A stretch of 64,000 nt of DNA from Bos javanicus (lineage: Eukaryota; Chordata; Mammalia; Artiodactyla; Bovidae): the NCBI RefSeq assembly GCF_032452875.1, contig NC_083880.1, positions 53,580,829 through 53,644,828 of the forward strand, written 5' to 3'. Below the pieces are notes generated by a model. That model saw nothing but the letters and a program-made list of their open reading frames with translations. It did not search any database and was not told the DNA's origin. Below are positions 32,718 through 45,924 of the stretch, in pieces (the first letter of the stretch is position 1; every line of letters begins with the position of its first letter). Made by a program: the position numbers and the translations under genes.

Positions 32718-34120
32718 AGAGGAATTAATTTTGACCATTTGACCTGGTTCCTCTGTGACTTTGGTCGGTTTTCCTCTGAGAAAAGATTTTGTAATTTTCA
32801 GGCACACCCACGTAAGTTTTACTGAGTAAGATACAAGAGTCACAACAGGTAGAATCCTTCAGAGTCCTACGAGGTTGACCATGAAGGTTTTCCTGTTTCA
32901 CTGAATTCATAATTTCAAGGAACACTGGTTGACAAAAACAGATGTTGATCTCACATAAAATGGAATGGGAAAGAGGAGCTTAAGTGCTTGAAGGACAGTT
33001 AGGGTGACTGTTCTGCCACCAGAACCTTTCTCCCTAAAGCAGAGGGAGAATAATAGCTCTCTGATGTGATCTAAACCATGGCAACATGAATGTTTTCTTT
33101 GCTACAAATGGCTTTTTTTTTTTTTAAGTCAAGGCTTTTATGGAAACATTCTTTTCAAAGGAAAAAAAAAAAGACTGGGTTCCTGTCGATGATGAATAGT
33201 CTAGGTTTTCCCTCAGATGTGCCCACGCTTCTCTGAGAATTGAGATTTGCCCAGTGGGGAGCACTCAGGTGACAGCTATAACATGACAGGCTTGACTTCA
33301 TGTCCAAGTGGGTGCGTTCCACATGAGCATGTGATGCCCAAGAGCAACTGTGAAGGCTGCGTGCATGCAGGTCCGGCTTGCAATCCTGTCCTTGAGATGT
33401 TGTCTCCGGTTAGCAGCTGCAGAATGTTAGCTCCCAACCTCTGCTTTCCTCATGCTTCTCCAATCATCTACTTTCATTGGCTTTCTTCCTTTTGGGGATC
33501 AGTGATGTGTTTTGCTGGGTAACACAGCACAAGCGGACGTGATGAAATGCCCAGTGCTATGCATTCAGTCACATTCCTAAAGGGAGAAAGTACATTTCTG
33601 GCAGGTTTTCCAGAAGTCAAAGTGTTACAAGACTATGTAAAGTTTGCCTCCAGAAGGATCTTTTATCGTAGATAAATTTATGGTTGAGTTTAAGGACATC
33701 TGACCTCTTCATAATATTGAGATTTCCATTCTAAAAGACTATGCTTCACCATCTTAATACCTCTTAATAAAACTGACATTTTCTACATATTCCTTAAAAT
33801 TTTCTCTACATATTATATATTTGCTGCTGATGCTGCTGGGGTAAATGCGGGTATTTTCCTCCGTTTATTTCCTGTACTAAGTTAACTCCACCTCAGGTTC
33901 TCTGACAATGCAGCCAAACTGTTGAAAGTCAGAACCCTGAAATGACCTAAACCCAGCTCCAAGCTGGTTTGAGCAGAGCTGCTTTGCTGCAACCAGTTTC
34001 CAGGGACTTCTTACCATAAAGTGGCTCCGACTCTCACGGCAGCCTGTCTGTCACTCAGAGAGGCAGACAGGGAGCCAGGACTCTTTATCATGAAATGGGG
34101 CCCATAACCCCTCCCTCTCA
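32718..34120. other. No gene recognised
   Basis: Unique sequence with poly-T (33113-33125) and poly-A (33162-33172) runs. A 91-codon frame at 33247-33522 has no family signature. Confidence 0.5.
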
Positions 34121-34194
34121 GGTTGTTAGAGATAATGTTAAGCACCAAGCACAATGCTTGACATGCTGTTGATAATAAATCGATGGTTAAAAGT

Positions 34195-34350
34195 GCACAT
34201 TCTGGGTTCAGGTCATATAGGTTCAAATTCCCGAAATCAGATGTTTCCTAGCTGTGTGTCCTTAGGCAAGTGACTCCACCTTGCTGAACCTCAAGCCATT
34301 TGATCTGTGGAATGAAGATTACAATAGTAAGGACTTTGGGGGCAGCTGTG
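34195..34350 (+). repeat. MIR SINE
   Basis: 'gttcaaattcccgaaatc', 'tagctgtgtgtccttaggca' and 'gaacctcaagccatttgatc' in MIR order. An older MIR 3' end may sit at 34130-34180. Confidence 0.6.
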
Positions 34351-34589
34351 GGAGTGACATGAGAATCCTTGCACAGGACTTATTGAGGCCCCAGTGTGTG
34401 CTGAGTGCCAGGTGAATAAGCTTCCCTTCCTTCGCCACTCCTGAGCCCCAAGGGCACTAAATGAGTGGCCTGGAATGAATGAAAGAACAAGGGAGTGAAA
34501 ATATTAAACTGGAGGAATGCAATGGTTTCTGCATAAAACCTGAATCCATAGTTACCAGTTTTGAGTCTCTGTTACAAAATTCTAAAAGA

Positions 34590-34805
34590 AAATCAAGACC
34601 AGTGGTTCTTAACTGGAGTCTCTTTCGCACCCAGGGGACATCTATCAGCGACTGGAGATACTTTCATTGTCACAACTAGGCGAGTGTGCTATTGGCATTG
34701 AGGGGGCAGGGTCCAGGGAAGCTGCTAAACATCCCACAATACGCAGCACAGCCCCCACCGCAGAGAATCATCCAGCTCCAGATTCCGGTCATGCTCAGGT
34801 GGACA
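34590..34805 (+). mobile_element. MER20-like hAT relic
   Basis: 'agtggttcttaactgg', 'ggacatctatcagcgactgg', 'agggaagctgctaaacatcc', 'acagcccccaccgcagagaa' follow the MER20-type order at about full length (roughly 215 bp). Confidence 0.65.
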
Positions 34806-34941
34806 AACTCAGGTCTAGGCATGCATTTATTTCTGGTCTCTTATGGTTCATTAGATCGTCAGATCATCTGGTTTTGGAGAAGATCATCTGATCCAGAAAT
34901 TCCTGGTAATAACTAGCAACTTCTCAAGCTATAAAGCAGGT

Positions 34942-35388
34942 GCTTGATTAGTTGTTCAGTCATGTCTGACTCTGTGCAACTTCATAGACTGCAGACCGTC
35001 ATTCCTCTCTGTCCGTGGGATTCTCCAGGCAAGAATATTGGAGTGAGCTGTCATTTCCTCCTCCAGGGGGTCTTCCTGACCCAGCAATCAAACTTGTGCC
35101 TCCTGCATCTCCTGCATTTGCAGGCAGATTCTTTCCCACTGAACCACCTGTTGTTGTTCAGTCACTAAGTCATGTCCGACTCCTTGCAACCCCATGGACT
35201 GCAGCACACCAGGCTTCCCTTCACCATCTACTGGAGCTTGCTGAAACTCACGTCCATTGAGTTGGTGATGACCATCTCATCCTCTGTCGCCCCCTTCTCC
35301 TCTTGCCCTCAATCTTTTCCCAGTATCAGGGTCTTTTCCAATGAGTTGGCTGTTCATATTACATGGCCAGAGTACCACCTGGGAATTC
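34942..35388 (-). mobile_element. Bov-tA SINE split by BovB
   Basis: Antisense SINE pieces 34942-35150 and 35374-35388 ('accacctgggaattc', the tRNA-like head end). The whole block is flanked by CTATAAAGCAGGT at 34929-34941, repeated at 35389-35401. Confidence 0.88.
35151..35373 (-). mobile_element. BovB 3' fragment nested in SINE
   Basis: Antisense BovB 3' end 'ttgttgttcagtcactaagt' to 'attacatggccagagt'. An 8-bp TSD ACCACCTG at 35143-35150 and 35374-35381 lies within the SINE head. Confidence 0.85.
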
Positions 35389-35401
35389 CTATAAAGCAGG
35401 T

Positions 35402-37253
35402 AACGGATGCCTAATAGGACCCCAAAGATGCCGTGTTTCCTCTTTGACTTGCTAATTTTCTAGATGCCCTGGTGGTAATGTACTGATTCAACTTCTTGAA
35501 TCAAATATTCCCCAGGTCTAGGATTTGCTGTAATTAAACCTTGAGGAAACTGAAGCTTTTCCCTTTGAGAAAAAGCTCATGAGATGAGTGATTCACACTT
35601 TCCAATGAACCATGGCCTCCCTGTGATTTTTCTTGCTGCTTCTGCTAACTTTGCTATTCCCTTTTATTCACTGATTCTTGTGTTTCCCAGTCTCCACTGA
35701 TAGCTAAATTGTTCAAGAGCAGCAGGCAAGGCTCCTTGCAGCCCTGAGAATCTTTCCAGCTGGGAAACTTCAAGAGGACTTCGCTGCTGAAGTAGCCAGT
35801 GAGTGACACCATGAACAAAGCTTCTTATACCCAGGGGGTGGGGAGGGAATGGAATGTGAGAAGTCACCATCAAATTTTAAATGATTCTCAGAATGCAGGG
35901 ACTAAAGTGATGAGCATGTTTTAATTCATTAAATACTTTCTTGATAATCATCTAAGTTCAAACAGACACACGATTGCAGAGACTGCTGGTTTGCCTTCCT
36001 CTATATCTACTCTCTACCATGCCATAATAATAAAAAGATTCCACATGGTGACCCAGAGCAAATATTCTGTTTTCTGTCCTCCTTGCAGCTAGGTATGTCC
36101 TGTGGCTAAATTCTGGCCAGTAGGATGGGAATGGAAGCTTTGTGTGGTAGCTTCCAACAACACTCCCTGGTGAATGCCCTTTGGTTTTTACTTCCACCCT
36201 ACTTTCTGAAGACAACTGTGATGGCTGGAGCTCCAGCCAACATCTTGGACCATGAGTACTAGTGCTGTAGTTCAGGGATAAGAATCTGAAAAGAAATTGG
36301 ATTTCTAAGGACTTATGGGCACAGAGCCACCTTACCTGGCCACCTTTGGAATTTTACCTGAGAGCAAGAACTGTTCTATTTGTTCAAAGCCATCATTAAT
36401 CAGCCTCAATGTCACCTTGATACCAAGAGCAGAAACTGAAGCTATAGCTCTCATCTTGATTTCTGTGCCCGAGAATGTGTTTTCATTCATGGAAGTCCTC
36501 TGACTTTATGAAGTGGGTTTCAGAGGCTTAGGAATGTTGTTCATTGAAAGTTCCTGTGAGATGGCGGAAAATGGGGAGGTTTTACACTCCACAGTAGAGG
36601 CTCAAAAGAAATGTTAATTCAGTGGATGATGTAGGATGATAAAGCTAAACATTTATGAGCTGGAAATCTGCTAGGCTCAGGCAGGGCCAGAATCTGAAAA
36701 GCTCTTGTTCTTCTCAACTTATTAACAATGACTTGAACAAAGGAAGGATGAGTTGGCCAAATGTGCCATGACTTTGGTATTCGTCAAGTTTTCCTTGAAA
36801 TAACCACCCCCATACATTTGCCTGCCTGCTTGAAGGATATTTAATTTTTTTCTCTTTGTAAACTTAATTATATTCATTGTAGAAAACAATACAGAAAAGT
36901 TTAAGAAAGAAATAAGTGGTAGTACTGCTACCTTCTTTATGATATTTTCATTTTAGTCTTGATTTTATGAAAAACAAGATATGTTTGTGACTAGAATTTA
37001 CACCCCCTCCCTAAGTTTTTCTCCTGCTTTCCCTACATTAAAGCATGTACAGGGCCCTGATCTTCTGTGACTGGGGAAGGGCCCTGTGCCGGGACAGGGA
37101 GGCTGGCTAAGTTGCCTACAAGACCCTTCCTTTGCTGTCTTTATTTCATTGATGGAAGAAAAGAGGGACTTCTTCAGACTAGTGATGATTAACCTGGGGT
37201 TCCCAGAATGACCCCAACCTGAGCTCTACCTGGGCTATACCAGGCAGGTATGG
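35402..37253. other. No gene recognised
   Basis: The longest stretch here without a recognisable young repeat. Short frames only; no exon-like conservation that I can recognise. Confidence 0.5.
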
Positions 37254-37260
37254 TAAGGCC

Positions 37261-37472
37261 TCTTGTTAGTTGCTCAGTTGTTTTTGACTCTTTGTGACCC
37301 CATGGCCTGTAGCCCACCAGGCTCCCCTGTCCATGGAATTCTCCAAGCAAGAATAAGAATATTAGAGTGGGTTGCCATTCCCTTCTCCAGGGAATCTTCC
37401 CCACCCAGGGATCGAACCCACATCTCCTGCATTATGGGCAGATTCTTTACCATCTGAGCCATGGGGAAGCCC
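37261..37472 (-). mobile_element. Bov-tA SINE
   Basis: Antisense full copy with a small duplication (aagaataagaat). TSD TAAGGCC at 37254-37260 and 37473-37479. Confidence 0.88.
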
Positions 37473-37479
37473 TAAGGCC

Positions 37480-37610
37480 CGAAACATAATATGCGCATGA
37501 ATCACTTAAGGATCTGGTTGAAATGCAGACTCTGATCCCATGGTACCCAAATGATGGTCATGCTGCTGGTTCAGACCACACCTGGAGAGGTGGGCCCTAC
37601 GAGGTGTCAA
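37480..37610 (+). repeat. MER5-like hAT fragment
   Basis: 'gcatgaatcacttaaggatc', 'gttgaaatgcagactctg' and 'tcatgctgctggttcagacc' resemble MER5-class relics. Confidence 0.4.
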
Positions 37611-37894
37611 GGTTACTTTCGAGAATTTTGGCATAAGTGTCACCCAGACTTGTAACTTTTCTGGTCAGAAAGACCAGAGCACCTGACCTGGCAGAAAAAC
37701 AGGGCCTTGGCAATGGGCATTTTGGGATAATGCTGTGCACACATGAGAAAAGACCATGGGGTTCTGGGTGAAAACCTTGACTAAACCCTAGATGGCAGGT
37801 GGAGGAAGGGCTGAGCCCAACCAAAGCCAAATTTCTTAAGGTCTTTGCAGGACTAGGGCTTAGAGGTAAAATTAAGTTGATTTATGAAAAATAA

Positions 37895-40356
37895 GACCTT
37901 TGAAAACTAGCACCCAAAAAAGATGTCCTTTTCATTATAGGGGACTAGAATACAAAACTAGGATGTCAAGAAACACCTGGAGTAGCAGGCAAATTTAGCC
38001 TTGGTGTAAAGAAGAAGCAGGGCAAAGGCTGATAGACTTTTGCCAAGAAAACGCACTGGTCATAGCAAACACCCTCTTCCAACAACACGAGAGAAGACTC
38101 TACACATGGACATCACCAGATGGCCAATGCTGAAATCAGATTGATTATATTCTTTGCAGCCAAAGATGGAAAAACTCTATACAGTCAGCAAAACAAGACT
38201 GGAAGCTGACTGTGGCTCAGATCATGAATTCCTTATTGCCAAATTCAGACTTAAATTGAAGAAAGTAGGGAAAATCACTAGACCATTCAGGTATGACCTA
38301 AATCAAATCCCTTATGATTGTATAGTGGAAATGAGAAATAGATTTAAGGAACTAGATCTGATAGAATGTCTGAAGAACTATGGACAGAGGTTCGTAACAT
38401 TGTTCAGGAGACAGGGATCAAGACCATCGCCAAGAAAAAGAAATGCAATAAAGCAAAATGGCTTCCTGAGGAGGCCTTACAAATAGCTGTGAAAAGAAGA
38501 GAAGCCAAAAGCAAATGAGAAAAGGAAAGATATTCCCATTTGAATGCAGAGTTCCAAAGAATAGCAAGGAGAGATAAGAAAGCCTTCCTCAGTGATCAGT
38601 GCAAAGAAATAGAGGAAAACAATAGAATGGGAAAGATTATAGAGATCTCTTCAAGAAAAATTAGAGATACCAAGGGAATATTTCATGCAAAGATGGGCAC
38701 AATAAAGGACAGAAATGGTATGGATCTAACAGAAGAAGAAGATATTAAGAAGAGGTGGCAAGAAAACACAGAAGAACTATATAAAAAAGATCTTCATGAT
38801 GCAGATAAGCAAAATGGTATGATCACTCACCTAGAGCCAGACATCCTGGAATGTGAAGTCAAGTGAGCCTTAAGCAGCATCACTATAAACAAAGCTAGTG
38901 GAGGTGATGGAATTCTAGTTAAGCTATTTCAAATGCTAAAAGATGATGCTGTGAAAGTGCTGCACTAATTATGCCAGCAAATCTGGAAAACTCAGCAGTG
39001 GCCACAGGACTGGAAAATGTCAGTTTTCATTGGAATCCCAAAGAAAGGCAATGCCAAAGAATGCTCAACCTATCGCACAATTTCACTCATCTCACATGCT
39101 AGTAAAGTAATGCTCAAAATTCTCCAAGCCAGGCTTCAACAGTATGTGAAACATGAACTTCCAGATGTTCAAGTTGGATTTAGAAAAGGCAAAGGAACCA
39201 GAGATCAAATTGCCAACATGCATTGGATCATTAAAAAAAGCAAGAGACTTCCAGAAAAACATCTATTTCTGCTTTATTGACTATGCCAAAGCCTTTGACT
39301 ATGTGGATCACCACAAACTGTGGAAAATTCTTAAAGAGATAGGAATATCAGACCACCTGACCTGCCTCTTGAGAAATCTATATGCAGATCAGGAAGCAAC
39401 AGTTAGAACTGGACATGGAACAACAGACTGGTTCCAAATAGAAAGAGGAATACGTCAAGGCTGTATATCGTCACCCTGCTTATTTAACTTATATGTAAAG
39501 TACATCATGAGAAACGCTGGGCTGGATAAAGCACAAGCTGGAATCAAGACAGCTGGGAGAAATATCAATAATCTCAGATATGCAGATGACACCACCATTA
39601 TGGCAGAAAGTGAAGAGGAACTAAAAAGCCTCTTGATGAAAGTGCAAGAGGAGACTGAAAAAGTTGGCTTAAAACTCAACATTCAGAAAACTAAGATCAT
39701 GGCATCTGGTCCCAGCACTTCATGACAAATAGACGGGAAACAGTGGAAACAGTGACAGACTTAATTTTGGGGGGCTCCAAAATCACTGCAGATGGTGACT
39801 GCAGCCATGAAATTAAAAGACGCTTACTCCTTGGAAGGAAAGTTATGACCAACCTAGATAGCATATTAAAAAGCAAAGACATTATTTTGCCAACAAAGGT
39901 CCATCTAGTCAAAACTATGGTTTTTCCTGTAATCATGTATGGATGTGAGAGTTGGACTATAAAGAAAGCTGAGCGCTGATGTATTGAAGCTTTTGAACTG
40001 TGGTGTTGGAGAAGATTCTTGAGAGTCCCTTGGACTGCAAGGAGATCCAACCAGTCCATCATAAAGGAAATCAGTCCTGAATATTCATTGGAAGGAGTGA
40101 TGCTGAAGCTGAAACTCCAATACTTTGGCCATGTGATGGGAAGAACTGACTCATTTGAAAAGACCCTGATGCTGGGAAAGATTGAAGGCAGGAGGAGAAG
40201 GAGATGACAGAGGATGAGATGGTTGGTGGCATCACTGACTCAATGGACATGAGTTTGAGTAAACTCTGGGATTTGGTGATGGACAGGGAGGCCTGGTGTG
40301 CTGCAGTCCATGGGGTCGCAAAGAGTTGGACACAACTGAGTGACTGAACTGAACTG
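37895..40356 (+). mobile_element. BovB LINE, 5'-truncated, about 2.46 kb
   Basis: Encodes the C-terminal part of the APE-type endonuclease (HERRLYTWTSP; NQIDYILCSQRW near 38095-38170) and most of the RT. The 39153-39725 frame holds GIRQGC and the catalytic YADD (near 39580). Several stops and shifts separate four frames (38154-38486, 38540-38866, 39017-39280, 39153-39725), so it is inactive. TSD ATGAAAAATAA at 37884-37894 and 40357-40367. Confidence 0.93.
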
Positions 40357-40507
40357 ATGAAAAATAAAGAAGTGTTCACTTTTTTACAAACATGAATTTG
40401 GGGACTGAAACATTTCATACTCTATCATAATGTACATTAAATAAGTTTGCAGCATGCTGCATAAACATTTTAAAAATCTTGTTTTGCTTCTGATTATGAT
40501 ATTATGA

Positions 40508-40717
40508 GGGCTTCCCTGGTGGCTCAGTAGTAAAGAATCTGCCTGCAATGTAGGAGCCCTGGGTTGGATCCCTGAGTCGGGAAGATCCTCTGGAGGATGG
40601 CATGGCAACCCACTCCAGTACTCTTGCCTAGAGAATTTCATAGACAGAGGAGCTTGGCAGGCTACAGTCCATGGGGTCACACAAAGTCAGACACTATTGA
40701 AGTGAAGCAGCAGCAGC
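40508..40717 (+). mobile_element. Bov-tA SINE
   Basis: Sense copy, 'ggcttccctggtggctcagt' to a CAGCAGCAGC tail. TSD ATGATATTATGA (40496-40507) and ATGATATAATGA (40718-40729), one mismatch. Confidence 0.9.
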
Positions 40718-40729
40718 ATGATATAATGA

Positions 40730-41387
40730 ACGTTTTCCCAACTCTGAAAATAACACACCTTTAACAATTCCATTCTAGGACAGTGAGGACCTGGTCCATT
40801 GTGTTCAGCACTGTGTTTTCAATACTCAGCACAGCGCCTGGCATGGGGTGGAGGCTCATGAATTCTTTGTTCATTCACTCAAGGGCAGACATGCCCTGAT
40901 GGATGATCTCTCTGTGGTTGGCCACTTAGGTTGTTTTCAGGTTTATAAATCATGCTCTGGTAGGCATTCTTGGTGGAAACTTTTGTCCACACACTTGACT
41001 GTTTTCTTAAATATCAGCAGAAGTCAGTGAATTCACCAGTCAGTGAATATGCAGAACTGAAGGTGAATTTAGTTCATCTTTCAGTTTCTCATAAAATCCT
41101 TGCTTATTGCTCTGCAAAAACCCACATAATACAGACATAAACTCAATTTAGTATGATTTAGATTCTTCTTAAAATTTACTCCAAGGGTTAATCCACTGAA
41201 AGACTTGAATTACAGTGCTTAAGTTCGTATAAGTTTAGCCCAGTTTAATAAGAACTTAGATGAAAGGTGGGATTTTTTTTTTTCCTCTATGACGTGGCGC
41301 CATCTAGTGGTTCCTGTAGAGAATACAAGAACAAAAACCGAGGGGATTAAAATGAATGGAGCTCATTTAACTTTCCTTCCCATCTCC
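40730..41387. other. No gene recognised
   Basis: Unique-looking sequence; possible MIR debris near 40800-40870 ('cagcgcctggcatgg'). Confidence 0.45.
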
Positions 41388-43565
41388 AATGGACCACAAG
41401 TGGAGAAATAGCTCCAGAAGGCATGAACACCAAGCAAAAACAATGCCCAGCTGTGGATGTGTCTGGTGGTGAAAGTAAAGTCTGATGCTGTAAAGAACAA
41501 CAATGCATAGGAACCTGGAACATTAGGTCCATGAATCAAGGTAAATTGGAAGTGATCAAACAGGAGATGGCAGGAGTGAACATCAACATTTGAGGAATCA
41601 GTGAACTAAAATGGATAGGAATGGGTGAATTTAATTCAGATGACCATTACGTCTACTAATGTGGGCAAGAATCCTTTAGAAGAAATGGAGTAGCCCTCAT
41701 AGTCAACAAAAGAGTCAAAAATGCAGTACTTGAGTGCAGTCTCAAAAATGACAACATGATCTTGGCTTGTTTCCAAGGCAAACCATTCAGTATCACAGTA
41801 ACCCAAGTATATGCACCAATCACTAATGCCGAAGAAGCTGAAGTTGAACATGAAGACCTACAAGAATTTCTAGAACTAACACCAAAAAAAAAAAAGATGT
41901 CCTTTTCATCATAGGGGACTGGAATAGAAAAGTAGGAAGTCAAGAGATACCTGGAGTAACAGGCAAGTTTGGCCTTGGAGTACAAAATGAAGCAGGACAA
42001 AGGCTAACAGAATTTTACCAAGAGAACGCACAATCATACCAAACACCCTCTTCCAACACAACAGATAACTCTAGACATGCATCTCACCAGATGTTCAACA
42101 CCAAAATCAGATTGATTATATTCTTTGCAGCCAAAGATGGAGAAGCTCTATACAGTCAACAAAAACAAGACCTGGAACTGACTGTGGCTCAGATCATGAA
42201 CTCCTTATTGCCAAATTCAGACTTAACTTGAAGAAAGTGGGGAAAACCACTAGGCCATTCAGGTATGACCTAAATCAAATCCCTCATGATTATACAGTGG
42301 AGGTGACAAATAGATTCAAGGGATTAGATCTGATCAACAGAGTGCCTGAAGAACTATGGACGGAGGTTTGTAACATTGTATAGGAGACAGTGATCAAAAC
42401 CATCCCCAAGAAAAAGAAATGCAAAAAGGCAAAAATGGTTGTCTGAGGAGGCCTTACAAATAGCTGAGAAAAGAAGAGAAGCTAAAGGCAAAGGAGAAAA
42501 GGAAAAATATAGCCATCTGAATGCAGAGTTCCAAAGAATAGCAAGGAGAGATACCAAAGCCTTCCTCAGTGATCAGTGCCAAGAACTAGAGAAAACCAAC
42601 AGAAATAGAGGAAAGACTAGAGATAGCGTCAAGAAAATTAGGGATACCAAGGGAACATTTCATGCAAAGATGAGCACAATAAAGGACAGAAATGGTATGA
42701 AACTAACAGAAGCAGAAGATATTAAGAAAAGGTGGTAAGAATACAGAGGAACTACACAAAAAAAGACCTTAATGACCTGGATAACTACAATGGCACAATC
42801 ATTCACCAAGAGTGAGGCATTCTGGGGTGCGAAGTCAAGTTCAACACTATGAACAAAGCAAGTGGAGGTGATGGAATTCCAGTTGAGTTAATTCAAGACC
42901 TAAAAGATGGTGCTGTTAAAGTGCTACACTCAATATGTTGACAAACTTGGAACCCCCAGCATGGCCACAGGACTGGAAAAGGTCAATTTTCATTCCAATC
43001 CCAAAAAAGAGCAATGCCAAAGAATGTTCAAACTACCACAAATTGCACTTATCTTACACGCTATCAAAGTAATCTCAAAATTCTCCAAGGCAGGCTTCAA
43101 CAGTACGTAAACCGTGAACTTTCAGATGTTTAACCTGGGTTTAGAAAAGGCAGAGGAACCAGCGATCAAATTGCCAACATCTGTTGGATCATCAAAAAAG
43201 CAAGAGAGTTCCAGAAAAACATCTACTCCTGCTTCATTGACTATGCCAAAGCCTTTGACTATGTGTATCACAACAAACTGTGGGAAATTCTGAAAGAGAT
43301 GGGAATACCAGGCCACCTTACCTGCCTCATAAGAAACTTGTGTGCAGGTCAAGAAACAATGGTCAGAACTGGACATGGAACAACAGACTGGTTCCAAATT
43401 GGGAAAGCAATACGTCAAAGCTGTATACTGTCACCCTGCTTGTTTAACTTACATGCAGAGTATATCATGGGAAGTGCCAGGCTGCATGAAGGACAAGCTG
43501 GAGTCAAGACTGTGGAGAGAAACATCAATAACCCCAGATACGCAGATGAGTCACTGTCATTCATG
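41388..43565 (+). mobile_element. BovB LINE lacking its 3' end
   Basis: Starts in the 5' region ('gagaaatagctccagaaggc') and runs through endonuclease and RT. Homology stops in the YADD block: 'cagatacgcagatgag' at 43537-43552 then leads into unrelated AT-rich sequence. Numerous stops. LINE copies normally keep their 3' end, so the break is a later rearrangement. Confidence 0.88.
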
Positions 43566-43746
43566 GAGAGATGTTAACTCGTGTGTCTCATTTCTTCTAC
43601 TTTTTAATTTTCTAGTATTACTGATTTTCATTCACTCAATTTCTATTACATACTCTGTATTCCATAAGAACTTTACCAATAATTTTTTCAACATACAGAT
43701 ATATTATTAAGAAAATCTATATCTAACTTATCTTACACTTATTATA
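43566..43746. other. AT-rich filler between BovB copies
   Basis: About 180 bp of non-BovB AT-rich sequence. Similar AT-rich sequence continues at 44380-44432, so this looks like the pre-insertion target of the next BovB. Confidence 0.6.
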
Positions 43747-43753
43747 CCTTACA

Positions 43754-44372
43754 TTTTGGGGGGGGGCTCCAAAATCACTGCAGATGGTGACTGCAGCCAT
43801 GAAATTTAAAGATTCTTACTCCTTGGAAGGAAAGTTATGACCAACCTAGATAGCATATTGAAAAGCAGAGACATTACTTTGCCAACAAAAGTCCGTCTAG
43901 TCAAGGCTATGGTTTTTCCAGTGGTCATGTATGGATGTAACAGTTGGACTGTGAAGAAAGCTGAGCACAGAAGAATTGATGCTTTTGAACTGTGGTGTTG
44001 GAGAAGACTCTTGAGAGTCCCTTGGACTGCAAGGAGATCCAACCTGTCCATCCTAAAGGAGATCAGTCCTCCTCCTAAAGGAGATTTCTTTGGAAGGAAT
44101 GATGCTGAAGCTGAAACTCCAGTACTTTGGCCACCTCATGCAAAGGGTTGACTCATTGGAAAAGACTCTGATGCTGGGAGGGACTGGGGGCAGGAGGAGA
44201 AGGGGATGACAGAGGATGAGATGGTTGGATGGCATCACCAACTCGATGGATGTGAGTCTGAGTGAACTCCGGGAGTTGGTGATGGACAGGGAGGCCTGGT
44301 GTGCTGCAGTTCATGGGGTCACAAAGAGTCAGACACGACTGAGCAACTGAACTGAACTGAACTGACCTGATG
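43754..44372 (+). mobile_element. BovB 3' end, separate insertion
   Basis: Begins 'ttttgggggggggctcc' and ends 'gaactgaactgacctgatg'. CCTTACA at 43747-43753 and 44373-44379 forms a short TSD, showing that it is not the missing tail of the preceding copy. Confidence 0.8.
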
Positions 44373-44443
44373 CCTTACAATACTCTGTGTTCTAGAGACC
44401 ATGGTTTTAAAAACACTTTTAATGAATGCTATTACTTTAATTA

Positions 44444-44964
44444 ACGTTACAAACCTAGACAACATTAAAAAGCAAAGACCTCACTTTGTCAGCAAAGGTC
44501 TGTACAGCCAAAGCCATGGTTTTTTCAGTAGTGACATACGGATGTGAGAATTGGACCATAAAGAAGGCTGAGCACAGAACTGATACTTTCAAAGAGTGCT
44601 GCTGGAAAAGACACCTGAGAGTCCCTTGGACAGCAAAGAGATCAAAGCAGTCAATCCTGAGGGAAATCAACCCAGAATGCTCATTGGAAGGACTGATGCT
44701 GAAACTAAAGCTTCAATACTCTGGGCACCTGATGTGAAGAGCCGACTCACTGCAAAAGACCCTGATGCTGGGAAAGATTGAGGGCAGGAGGAGAAGGGGA
44801 CAACACAGGATAAAATGGTTGGATGGCACTGCTGATTCAATGGACATGAACTCCGACAAACTCCGGGAGATGGTGAGGCACAGGGAGGCCTAGTGTGCTG
44901 CAGTCCATGGGGTCACAAAGAGTTGGACCTGACTTAGCAACTGAACATCACCAACAGCAATAAC
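44444..44964 (+). mobile_element. BovB 3' end, third insertion
   Basis: From 'acgttacaaacctagacaac' to the tail 'ccaacagcaataac'. TSD TACTTTAATTA at 44433-44443 and 44965-44975. More diverged than its neighbours. Confidence 0.85.
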
Positions 44965-44975
44965 TACTTTAATTA

Positions 44976-45557
44976 CAATGAGACGGTCTTTCCTCAAATC
45001 ATCAGTATCTTCAGAACTAATTTTTTAAGCCTTGGATAGACATCATAAACCTATATAAGAAATGATAGCCTGTGGGTGACTAATTGTTTCCATGTGAAAA
45101 TGGGATAAGTCTAGGACCACACTGGATCCAAAGAGCAGAATGCCATGAGGAAAGAATGAATACAACACAAAAATATTCGCTTTAAAAAATAGAAATTGTC
45201 AGGTCTAAATTTCTTAAGAGAAGTCAAAGAAACAAGAAATGTAAAGTGAAACTTTAAACTCGGTGTCAACACAAGGGCCCCTTTATCATTTCACATCCAA
45301 CCATGTCAATGGTTTAAAATGGTTGTTCTAAAATGTGCCCTGAGAATCCCTGAAGTCCAGAGACCCACTGGGCCAGGGGGTCCAAGAGGTCAAAACTATT
45401 TTCACAACAACTCTGAACGTTACTTCCACTCTTATTCTGTTCTGAGTGCACAGTGGAGTTCTTCAGAGACAGGATATGTGATATCAGAACTCTAATGACT
45501 GATGGAATTAGCCATTATGATTGTGTGTGCTTGTATTTTTACATTTTTTAGTTTTAT
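44976..45557. other. No gene; possible hAT relic
   Basis: Unique sequence. 'gggggtccaagaggtcaaaa' with 'ctattttcacaacaactc' at 45380-45420 resembles an ancient hAT-type relic, but this is weak. Confidence 0.4.
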
Positions 45558-45924
45558 TTTCCAGGAGTCTCCGGCGGAGGGGAGGGTTGGCGGTGGCCTG
45601 CTGCAGGGTTGGGGGCACTGAGTGCAGCAGTGCGTGCAGGGGACCTTTTGAAGGAGGTCACCATTATCTTCATTACTTCCACCATAGTTTGGCCTCAGGC
45701 CAAACAACAGGGAGGGAACCCAGCCCATTCACAGAAAATTGGATTATAGATTTGTTGAGCACAGCCCCACCCATCAGAACAAGACTCAGTTTTCCCCTCA
45801 GTCAGTCTCTCTCATTAGGAAGCTTCCACAAGCCTCTTATCCTTCTCAATCAGAGGGCAGACAGAATGAAAACCACAATCACAGAAAACTAACCAATCTG
45901 ATCACATGGACCACAGCCTTGTCT

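Noticed and set aside
38154..39725. A functional reverse-transcriptase gene
   Set aside because: It is a BovB LINE with four broken frames, flanked by an insertion TSD. The other BovB frames in the window are also fragments.
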